Source: an uncultured Pseudomonadota bacterium (GTDB taxonomy: Bacteria > Pseudomonadota > Alphaproteobacteria > CACZRW01). Taken from it: DNA of 5,337 bases. Both the position numbers and the translations under genes were made by a program. The notes under the pieces were generated by a model. That model was given only the letters and a program-made list of their open reading frames with translations, did no database searches and was not told the origin of the DNA. This document shows, piece after piece, positions 1 to 4,729 of this stretch. How positions within the stretch are numbered: position 1 is the first letter of the stretch; every line of letters begins with the position of its first letter. Location: the NCBI GenBank assembly GCA_902783675.1, contig CACZRW010000106.1, positions 1 to 5,337 on the forward strand, in the 5' to 3' direction.

Positions 1-71
1 AAGCCACTATTAGGTATTTGGATAAGAAGCAGGTGCTGGTTAATTCATTTTTGGAGCTTGGAATATGTTAG
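1..71 (+). CDS. holB: 3' end of probable DNA polymerase III delta' subunit (partial)
   Basis: An open frame enters from the left edge (first whole codon at 3) and stops at TAG 69-71. It gives about 22 residues ending LDKKQVLVNSFLELGIC. This leucine-rich amphipathic tail, with an LD-K-x-x-V-L pattern, resembles the C-terminus of alphaproteobacterial delta' subunits of the clamp loader, which often sit just upstream of tatD. In that role the protein would help load the beta clamp at replication forks. The frame overlaps the tatD start by 7 nt, as expected for co-translated genes. Only the tail is visible, so the coding call is fairly safe but the name is an inference. Methionyl-tRNA synthetase is another common upstream neighbour of tatD, but its usual C-terminus does not look like this. 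Confidence 0.45.
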   Translation, partial: ATIRYLDKKQVLVNSFLELGIC

Positions 72-862
72 TCGATAGTCATTGTCATCTTAACTTTGCG
101 GATTTTAAAGGGCAGGGCGGGGAAGGTGTGGCCGAAGTGGTGGAAAATGCCTTGCAAAACGGGGTTGATTTTATGCTTTCCATTGCTACGGATTTTGCCG
201 AGCTTAAAGATGTTAAAGAAACGGTGGAAAAGTATGGCAATGTCTTTGCAGGCTTCGGGATTCACCCCGAGTATGCGAAGACTATTGAAGCTTTTAATGT
301 TGACGATATACTCGCCGTGTTTAATCACCCTAAGTTTGTGGGAGTCGGCGAGACGGGTTTGGACTTTTCATTTGAGGAAGCCGCTGATTTAAAGACTCAG
401 GAAGAGTTGTTCCGTGCGCATATTGCCGTGGCGAAGAAAACCAAGCTGCCCTTAATCGTGCATACCAGACAGGCCGAGAAAGATACCTTGCGCATACTTG
501 AAGATGAAGCGGGAAAAGACGGCGGTGTGTCCGGAGTTTTGCATTGCTTTACGGGAAGCAGGGAGATGGCATTTAAGGCTTTGGACATGGGGTTATATAT
601 CTCCGTGTCCGGCATTATTACTTTCGGCAAAAGCGCCGATGAAATCAGAAATACTATCAAGGACATTCCTTTGGATAGGTTGCTGGTCGAGACCGATGCG
701 CCCTTTTTAGCCCCAGCGCCTAAAAGAGGAGGGCGCAACGAGCCCGCTTTTGTGCGCTATACGGCGGAGAAGCTGGCCGAGCTTAAGGGCGCGGATGTTG
801 AGGAAATTGCAAACGAGACTACGAAAAACTTCTTTAAATTGTTTAGTAAGGCGGTGAGGTAA
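65..862 (+). CDS. tatD: TatD-family metal-dependent DNase
   Basis: This is a 265-residue cytoplasmic TIM-barrel hydrolase, the normal length for the family. The metal-binding and catalytic positions are present in order: DSHCHLNF at residues 4-11 (H6, H8), GIHPEY at 65-70 (H67), GVGETGLDF at 93-101 (E96, D100), IVHTRQ at 131-136 (H133), LHCFTG at 159-164 (H160) and VETDAPFLAP at 208-217 (D211). Family members are Mg2+-dependent 3'-5' exonucleases or DNases linked to DNA repair, and the Tat protein-export link in the name is historical. The ATG at 65 is preceded by GGAG at 53-56 with 8 nt spacing and overlaps the previous gene by 7 nt. Its TAA shares one base with the next ATG, so it is probably translationally coupled on both sides. 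Family assignment is secure, but the substrate of this paralogue is not readable from the sequence. Confidence 0.95.
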   Translation: MLVDSHCHLNFADFKGQGGEGVAEVVENALQNGVDFMLSIATDFAELKDVKETVEKYGNVFAGFGIHPEYAKTIEAFNVDDILAVFNHPKFVGVGETGLDFSFEEAADLKTQEELFRAHIAVAKKTKLPLIVHTRQAEKDTLRILEDEAGKDGGVSGVLHCFTGSREMAFKALDMGLYISVSGIITFGKSADEIRNTIKDIPLDRLLVETDAPFLAPAPKRGGRNEPAFVRYTAEKLAELKGADVEEIANETTKNFFKLFSKAVR

Positions 863-1665
863 TGGAAATAGATATTAGGGTTTTAGGCTGCGGTGCGGCA
901 GCCGGAGTGCCTATGATTAGTTCCGGTTGGGGCGCGTGTAATCCTAAAAATCCTAAGAATAACCGCTTACGCTCTTCCTTATATGCTAATGTCGATGGGG
1001 TGGGATTGTTGTTTGATACCGGTCCCGATTTGCGTGAGCAGCTTCTGCGCATGAATGCGGGCTCTGGTGATGATAGGCCCGTGATTGATGCGATTATCTA
1101 TACGCATTTGCACGCCGATCACACGGACGGCGTTAATGAGCTTCGGGAAATCAATAAACTTAACAATGCCGCGCTTCCTATCTACGCCGATGAGCCTACG
1201 ATGAAAAGCTTAAAGGAGCGGTTTTGGTATGGGTTTGAGCAAATTGATTTAGCTACAACGCCTCTTTTTCATGTGCTTTTAAAGGAAAATATCATAAAGC
1301 CCTATTGTCCTTTTATGGTTAAAGGCGTTGAAGTTAAGCCCTTTTTGCAAGGGCACGGGTATATGGATACTTTGGGCTTCAGAATAGGGGACTTTGCCTA
1401 CTCTACCGATGCTTCGTCTTTGGACGAAAGGGCGCTTGATACGCTTTCGGGCGTGAAAGTTTGGGTGGTCGGTTGCCTTGATTACGGCTATCACCCAACG
1501 CATGCGGGAGTTGAACAGATTTTAAAGTGGTATGAGCTTGTTAAGCCCGACAGAATTATTTTGACGCACATGGGAAATCATCTTGATTATGATGAACTGT
1601 GCGCAAAGCTGCCTGAAAATATCCGTCCCGCTTACGACGGCATGAAAATCAAAATTGATAATTAA
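862..1665 (+). CDS. MBL-fold metallo-hydrolase, PhnP-like phosphodiesterase family
   Basis: This 267-residue protein has the metallo-beta-lactamase fold. It opens with VLGCGAAAGVPM at 7-18, followed by a CNPKNPKNNRLRSS segment typical of the COG1235 (PhnP-like) group. The dinuclear zinc motif THLHADHTDG at 81-90 gives H82, H84, D86 and H87. Further ligand candidates are H165 in QGHGYMDT, D183 in YSTD, H211/H214 in HPTHAG and H236/H240 in LTHMGNHLDYD. PhnP itself cleaves phosphoribosyl cyclic phosphate in phosphonate degradation, but no phn genes are visible here. The neighbourhood suggests a housekeeping cyclic-nucleotide or nucleic-acid phosphodiesterase instead. The start overlaps the tatD stop (TAATG), with an AAGG at 848-851 as likely ribosome binding site. 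No convincing terminator follows the stop. The fold is certain, the substrate is not. Confidence 0.9.
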   Translation: MEIDIRVLGCGAAAGVPMISSGWGACNPKNPKNNRLRSSLYANVDGVGLLFDTGPDLREQLLRMNAGSGDDRPVIDAIIYTHLHADHTDGVNELREINKLNNAALPIYADEPTMKSLKERFWYGFEQIDLATTPLFHVLLKENIIKPYCPFMVKGVEVKPFLQGHGYMDTLGFRIGDFAYSTDASSLDERALDTLSGVKVWVVGCLDYGYHPTHAGVEQILKWYELVKPDRIILTHMGNHLDYDELCAKLPENIRPAYDGMKIKIDN

Positions 1666-1821
1666 AGGGTTTATCTGTTACGCAATGGAATAATCCACTA
1701 CAGGAAAATATCCATATATAATAATTGAAAAATTATCGGCGATTTGTCGGTTCTTTTCCTATGAAGTTTTGGCTTTAGCTTGATGGTTTAAGTTACTTTC
1801 GTCTTGCTCCTATCTTTTACT

Positions 1822-1836
1822 ATACATAATATGTAT
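1822..1836. promoter_or_regulatory. 15-bp palindrome, possible operator
   Basis: ATACAT-AAT-ATGTAT is a perfect 6-bp inverted repeat around a 3-bp centre. A second, overlapping inverted repeat, CATAAT-ATGT-ATTATG, occupies 1825-1840. The spacing suits a dimeric helix-turn-helix repressor, but perfect AT-only palindromes also arise by chance in AT-rich DNA. It is about 350 bp upstream of the phosphatase gene. Confidence 0.3.
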
Positions 1837-1922
1837 TATGCGACAAAAGGATGTTAAGATAAAGTGGCACCCTCTTTTAAAAAGTTATATAAATCAAAGT
1901 GTTATTTAGTAAAAATGCAAGC

Positions 1923-1943
1923 TGTGGATAACTTTGGGGATAA
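1923..1943 (-). promoter_or_regulatory. Pair of DnaA boxes
   Basis: TGTGGATAA at 1923-1931 is the exact reverse complement of the consensus DnaA box TTATCCACA. TGGGGATAA at 1935-1943 differs from it by one base. Both lie in the same orientation with starts 12 bp apart. Weaker 6-of-9 matches are TTATCCGTT near 2036 and TTATCTATG near 2068. An AT-rich stretch at 1991-2006 follows. DnaA binds such sites at origins and at promoters it regulates. Sequence alone cannot tell which applies, or exclude coincidence for the weaker sites. Confidence 0.5.
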
Positions 1944-2004
1944 TGATGCTATGAAGTTGTCTTTAAGGTGCTTGGGTTTTTAATTTGCAGATTTATATTT
2001 TTAA

Positions 2005-2086
2005 AATCGGTGAGGCTTTAAAGAATACTTTACTTTATCCGTTTGATAAATCCGCGAAACTGTCTTGTTATCTATGCAATCGGTGA
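2005..2086 (+). repeat. 9-bp direct repeat AATCGGTGA, two copies
   Basis: Exact copies of AATCGGTGA lie at 2005-2013 and 2078-2086. Their start-to-start distance is 73 bp, close to seven helical turns, which would place two protein-binding sites on the same face of the DNA. The second copy is about 28 bp upstream of the -35 candidate for the phosphatase gene. No known regulator motif is recognised. Confidence 0.3.
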
Positions 2087-2114
2087 AAAAGCCGCTTGCT
2101 TATAATATCTATTC

Positions 2115-2143
2115 TTGCGTTAAAGTGCCCTTCCCTTTATACT
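2115..2143 (+). promoter_or_regulatory. Candidate sigma-70 promoter for the phosphatase gene
   Basis: TTGCGT at 2115-2120 and TATACT at 2138-2143 are separated by exactly 17 bp. The -10 matches the consensus at five of six positions; the -35 keeps TTG. Transcription would begin near 2150, giving a leader of roughly 36 nt. A separate TATAAT at 2101-2106 lacks a good -35 at the right distance, but could serve as a weaker upstream promoter. Confidence 0.45.
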
Positions 2144-2185
2144 TCTCGCCTATAAATATGCTGGTTTTAAAGGGGTGGTAGGTAA

Positions 2186-4039
2186 ATGCGCAAGATTTTT
2201 CAGATATGGTTGTTCGTTTTTGTGGTGCTGGCGTTTGCCATTACCTTCACCGTTTCCTTTATCGCCGAGACTAAAATGGCGCAAAACAGCGCTGTTTCCT
2301 TGATAGAATTAAAGATAAATGATTTAAAAAAGCAATTAGACCTTAACAATGCAAATCTTAAAAAGATACGTGAGGAAAGCGGTCGTGATGCAATTTTAAA
2401 AGCGAAAAGCTTCGCCCATATGCTGGAGCTTTCTTCCGAACCGCTCAGTGATTATGATGAACTGGTAAGGACGGCTAATTCTTTGGGAGTCGATGAGCTT
2501 GATATCATAGACGGCAATGGCGTTATCGTTGCCGCTACGGAAAAGAATTATGTCGGGTTTAACATGGCTAATTCCGAGCAATCCAAAGCTTTCTTGCCCC
2601 TTTTAAAGGATAAAGAGCTTGAGATTGTGCAGGATCCTATGCAAATAGGCTATGACGGCAGCAAAATTATGCAATATGCCGGAGTTGCCAGAAAGGATGC
2701 TCCCGGGTTTGTGCAAATCGCCTATCGTCCCGAAAAGCTGGAAGAAGCTATGCGCGTTGCCGATGTGCAAAATCTTGCTCCGGGCTTTCGTATCGGCACC
2801 GACGGCAAGCTGCTCATAGCTCGCAAAGGTCTTATCGTCAGCATTAACGATCCCGGTTGGATTGGTAAGCCGATGGTTAATTACGGCATCGCTCCTTATC
2901 TTATGACCGAAGAGAAAGGGGTTTTGTCCGCTAATGTCGCAGGGATAGACAAGATATGCGTTTATGAGAAAGTCCCCGGATATGACTTGGTCGGGTGCAT
3001 GCCTAAGCATGAAATATACCTGACGCGTAACGAAATGGCATCGCAAATTGTGCTGTTCAACTTCCTGCTCTTTGCCGTGATTTTCATTCTGGTATCGCTG
3101 TTGGTGCAGAAAGTGGTGATAAACGGGATTTATCGCGTCAATACTTCGCTTAGCAAAATTACTGCCGGTGATCTTAGCGAGAAAGTAAATGTGCACACGA
3201 ATAAGGAGTTCACCGCTTTGTCCAAAGGTATCAATGCGATGGTGGCGGCGCTAAAGAAGGCTATCGCTGCCGAAGCGGACAGAATAAAAAGAGAGCTGGA
3301 GCTTGCCAAAAGCATTCAGCACTCTGCCCTGCCCTCGGTTTTCCCGCCTTTCCCCGACAGGACAGAGTTCGATATATTCGCGACTATGAATACGGCCAAG
3401 GAAGTCGGTGGGGATTTTTACGACTTTTTCTTTATAAATAACAATCAGTTAGCGGTTGTAATAGCAGATGTGTCGGGCAAAGGGATTCCGGCGGCTTTGT
3501 TTATGATGACGGCGAAGTCGGTGATAAAAGGGCTGGCGCAATCCGGGCTTTCTCCTGCCGAGGTCTTTACGGAAGCTAACAGCAGGCTTGCGGAGAACAA
3601 TGATGCGGGAATGTTTGTAACCGCTTTTATGGGCGTGCTCAATACCGATACCGGTGAGTTTACTTATGTAAACGCGGGGCATAATCCTCCCCTTTTGCGT
3701 AGAAAAGGCGAGGAGTTCGCCTTTATGAAGGTGCCCGCGGGATTTATTTTAGGTGGTATGCCGGGTATAAAGTATGAGCAAAACGCTTTGAAAATGGCGA
3801 GCGGCGAGGTTATATACCTATACACGGACGGGGTGACCGAAGCTCAAAACAGTAAGCATGAATTGTTCTCTAACGACAGGCTGGTTGAAAGTTTGAATAA
3901 AATCAAACAAGGGGCCTCGGTGATGGATATTTTGCGTTTGGTTAAAAGGTATGTTGACAAGTTTGTAGGAAATGCCGAGCAATCTGATGATATCACCATG
4001 CTGGCCTTGCAATATAACGGCAAAAGAAAGCCGCGGTAA
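2186..4039 (+). CDS. Membrane-bound RsbU/SpoIIE-type PP2C phosphatase with Cache-like sensor and HAMP domain
   Basis: This 617-residue inner-membrane signalling protein has a clear domain order. A first membrane helix is at about residues 7-27. An extracytoplasmic sensor region follows at about 30-285, with an LDIIDGNGVIVAAT segment at 105-118 that looks like a double-Cache fold. A second membrane helix is at about 287-311, then a HAMP linker to about 361, a charged helical linker with LELAKSIQHSALP at 371-383, and a PP2C/SpoIIE phosphatase domain at about 390-610. Metal-binding signatures are intact: VGGDFYDF (D410, D413), VIADVSGKGIPAALF (D428), NAGHNPP at 496-502, LYTDGVTEA (D548) and SDDITML (D601/D602). 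RsbU-type enzymes dephosphorylate an STAS-domain anti-anti-sigma factor to release a sigma factor, so ligand binding outside probably controls output inside. The ATG at 2186 follows AGGGG at 2171-2175. It is monocistronic here: no kinase, STAS protein or sigma gene is adjacent, so its target is unknown. Confidence 0.9.
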   Translation: MRKIFQIWLFVFVVLAFAITFTVSFIAETKMAQNSAVSLIELKINDLKKQLDLNNANLKKIREESGRDAILKAKSFAHMLELSSEPLSDYDELVRTANSLGVDELDIIDGNGVIVAATEKNYVGFNMANSEQSKAFLPLLKDKELEIVQDPMQIGYDGSKIMQYAGVARKDAPGFVQIAYRPEKLEEAMRVADVQNLAPGFRIGTDGKLLIARKGLIVSINDPGWIGKPMVNYGIAPYLMTEEKGVLSANVAGIDKICVYEKVPGYDLVGCMPKHEIYLTRNEMASQIVLFNFLLFAVIFILVSLLVQKVVINGIYRVNTSLSKITAGDLSEKVNVHTNKEFTALSKGINAMVAALKKAIAAEADRIKRELELAKSIQHSALPSVFPPFPDRTEFDIFATMNTAKEVGGDFYDFFFINNNQLAVVIADVSGKGIPAALFMMTAKSVIKGLAQSGLSPAEVFTEANSRLAENNDAGMFVTAFMGVLNTDTGEFTYVNAGHNPPLLRRKGEEFAFMKVPAGFILGGMPGIKYEQNALKMASGEVIYLYTDGVTEAQNSKHELFSNDRLVESLNKIKQGASVMDILRLVKRYVDKFVGNAEQSDDITMLALQYNGKRKPR

Positions 4040-4049
4040 CAAGAAAAGC

Positions 4050-4090
4050 ATAATAAGGTATAGATAATAAGGTATAGATAATAAGGTATA
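4050..4090 (+). repeat. 14-bp tandem repeat, about 2.9 copies
   Basis: The unit TAATAAGGTATAGA occurs at 4051-4064 and 4065-4078, with a 12-base third copy at 4079-4090, without mismatches. It begins just after the phosphatase stop and runs up to the terminator stem. Perfect identity suggests recent slippage expansion. No function is evident. It is in the 3' untranslated region of the plus-strand transcript and beyond the terminator of the minus-strand one. Confidence 0.85.
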
Positions 4091-4092
4091 AG

Positions 4093-4132
4093 AAAAGAGC
4101 CCTTAAAGGGATTTTCCTTTAAAGACTCTTTT
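4093..4132 (-). terminator. Intrinsic terminator between convergent genes, favouring the minus strand
   Basis: The arms AAAAGAGCCCTTAAAGG (4093-4109) and CCTTTAAAGACTCTTTT (4116-4132) form a 17-position stem around a 6-nt loop. Positions 4100/4125 and 4102/4123 are not Watson-Crick. In the plus-strand RNA they are C-A mismatches, but in the minus-strand RNA they become G-U wobbles, so the stem is continuous only for transcripts coming from the cyclophilin operon. The minus-strand 3' arm ends in CTCTTTTCTTAT, an acceptable U-rich tail. It probably also stops plus-strand transcripts, whose 3' arm ends CTCTTTTC, with lower efficiency. Confidence 0.85.
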
Positions 4133-4173
4133 CATCAGGAGGAAATTGTTTGCTTTATTGTTTTATTATTGTT
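4133..4173 (-). ncRNA. 3' untranslated region of the cyclophilin operon with CCUCCU motif, possible 3'-UTR small RNA
   Basis: Between the cyclophilin stop and the terminator stem the minus-strand transcript is A-rich and unstructured (an 11-bp period CAATAATAAAA-type repeat at 4156-4178 runs across the stop). It then has CCUCCU at 4142-4137, only 4 nt before the stem. An unpaired anti-Shine-Dalgarno-like motif next to a strong terminator is the layout of several 3'-UTR-derived small RNAs. No processing site can be read, so this is a suggestion only. Confidence 0.2.
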
Positions 4174-4725
4174 TTATTGCTGCCCCAGCGTCATTTTTAC
4201 AATCACATCGGGGTTGGAAACGGCGCCGTTATTGTTGCTGTCGCCCTTTTTAATGTTGTCGACATATTCCATGCCGTCAATGACTTCGCCCCAAACGGTG
4301 TATTGCCTGTCAAGCCAAGGTGCGTCGGCAAGGCAAATAAAGAATTGGCTGTCGGCGGAGTTTATATCCTGCGCTCTGGCCATGGAAACAGTGCCCCTTT
4401 TGTGGTGCTCGGTGCTGAACTCGGCGCGCAAATACTTGCCCGAACCGCCGGTGCCGTTGCCTTTGGGGTCGCCGGTTTGAGCCATAAAGCCGTCAATTAC
4501 GCGGTGGAACTTTAATCCGTCATAAAAGCCCTGCCCTACTAATTCCTTAATCCTTGCCACATGATTGGGAGCGAGGTCGGGGCGGAGCTTAATGGTTACT
4601 CTGCCGTCCTTTAAGTCCAAATATATTACTTCATCTGCCATAGTGTTTTTCTCCTCTGCTTGTAAATTGAAGGTTAAAAATAAACCAATTGTTAATAAAA
4701 TTGCAAAAATAATCTTTGTTTTCAT
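4174..4725 (-). CDS. Cyclophilin-type peptidyl-prolyl cis-trans isomerase with signal peptide and probable internal start
   Basis: The long form has 183 residues. Residues 1-23 look like a Sec signal peptide: K2 and K4, a hydrophobic IIFAILLTIGLFLTF core and a cleavage-like LQA|EE. From M29 the protein matches a complete cytosolic PpiB-type cyclophilin of 155 residues, starting MADEVIYLDLKDGRV. Catalytic and binding motifs are FHRVIDGFMAQTGDP at 73-87 (R75, Q83), SQFFI at 126-130, APWLDRQYTVWG at 135-146 (W137) and the C-terminal strand DVIVKMTLGQQ. The enzyme speeds proline isomerisation during folding, in the periplasm for the long form and the cytosol for the short form. The first ATG lies 4 nt after the coaD stop with GGAG at 4735-4738. 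The second ATG (4639-4641) has a stronger Shine-Dalgarno. The gene is last in the gyrA-coaD operon and ends at the terminator. Alphaproteobacteria often carry two tandem cyclophilins here (recalled), whereas this locus has one. Confidence 0.93.
   Translation of the reverse strand: MKTKIIFAILLTIGLFLTFNLQAEEKNTMADEVIYLDLKDGRVTIKLRPDLAPNHVARIKELVGQGFYDGLKFHRVIDGFMAQTGDPKGNGTGGSGKYLRAEFSTEHHKRGTVSMARAQDINSADSQFFICLADAPWLDRQYTVWGEVIDGMEYVDNIKKGDSNNNGAVSNPDVIVKMTLGQQ
4639..4656 (-). promoter_or_regulatory. Strong Shine-Dalgarno and internal ATG of the cyclophilin gene
   Basis: On the minus strand GAGGAG (4656-4651) is followed by 9 nt and ATG (4641-4639), the codon for M29. This ribosome binding site is at least as good as the one for the upstream start. 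Translation from it would drop the signal peptide and leave a full-length cytosolic cyclophilin. The site falls in codons EEK, so it might be partly coincidental, but the match between the internal Met and the usual PpiB N-terminus argues against that. Confidence 0.6.
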
Positions 4726-4729
4726 AGTG

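Larger units (their letters stand above)
1666..2185. other. 520-bp AT-rich intergenic region with DnaA boxes and repeats
   Basis: No supportable gene lies between the MBL-hydrolase stop and the phosphatase start, which is unusual given the overlapping genes on either side. By eye it is much richer in A and T than the flanking coding DNA. It contains small hairpins at 1721-1736 and 2034-2050, a palindrome at 1822-1836, a DnaA-box pair at 1923-1943, a 9-bp direct repeat (2005-2013 and 2078-2086) and a promoter candidate at 2115-2143. It could be a regulatory leader, a DnaA-controlled region or replication origin, an unrecognised small RNA locus, or remnants of a decayed gene. The sequence does not decide between these. 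Confidence 0.6.

Noticed and set aside
1861..1878. Possible terminator AAAGTGGCACCCTCTTTT
   Set aside because: Only AAAG/CTTT and a GG/CC pair with bulges between. The stem is too weak and too far (about 200 bp) from the MBL-hydrolase stop.
1865..1880. TGGCAC, resembling the -24 element of a sigma-54 promoter
   Set aside because: The required GC of the -12 element is missing at the fixed distance (TA is found at 1878-1879).
1838..1909. 23-residue plus-strand micro-ORF (MRQKDVKIKWHPLLK...)
   Set aside because: It has no ribosome binding site, its ATG lies within the AT palindrome, and there is nothing recognisable in the product. Chance ORFs of this size are frequent.
1915..1983. 22-residue plus-strand micro-ORF covering the DnaA boxes
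   Set aside because: No Shine-Dalgarno precedes it, it overlaps better-explained sites, and it is too short to support.
2101..2106. Perfect TATAAT as the main phosphatase promoter
   Set aside because: No TTGACA-like element at 16-18 bp upstream, and the TG dinucleotide is one base out of register for an extended -10. Kept only as a possible secondary start.
2603..3196. Minus-strand open frame of 197 codons within the phosphatase gene
   Set aside because: It lies opposite the sensor and membrane-helix coding region, has no promoter or ribosome binding site that I could see, and its composition (His, Asn-rich) is typical of an antisense shadow.
4137..4148. AGGAGG followed by TTG on the plus strand, resembling a translation start
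   Set aside because: The resulting frame is a short antisense stretch (about 35 codons) with a Cys/Arg-rich, non-protein-like sequence. The motif makes more sense, if any, as CCUCCU on the minus strand.
4150..4515. Plus-strand open frame of 121 codons opposite the cyclophilin gene
   Set aside because: It is antisense to a gene with intact catalytic motifs, and its translation matches no family I recognise. It is a shadow of the real frame.
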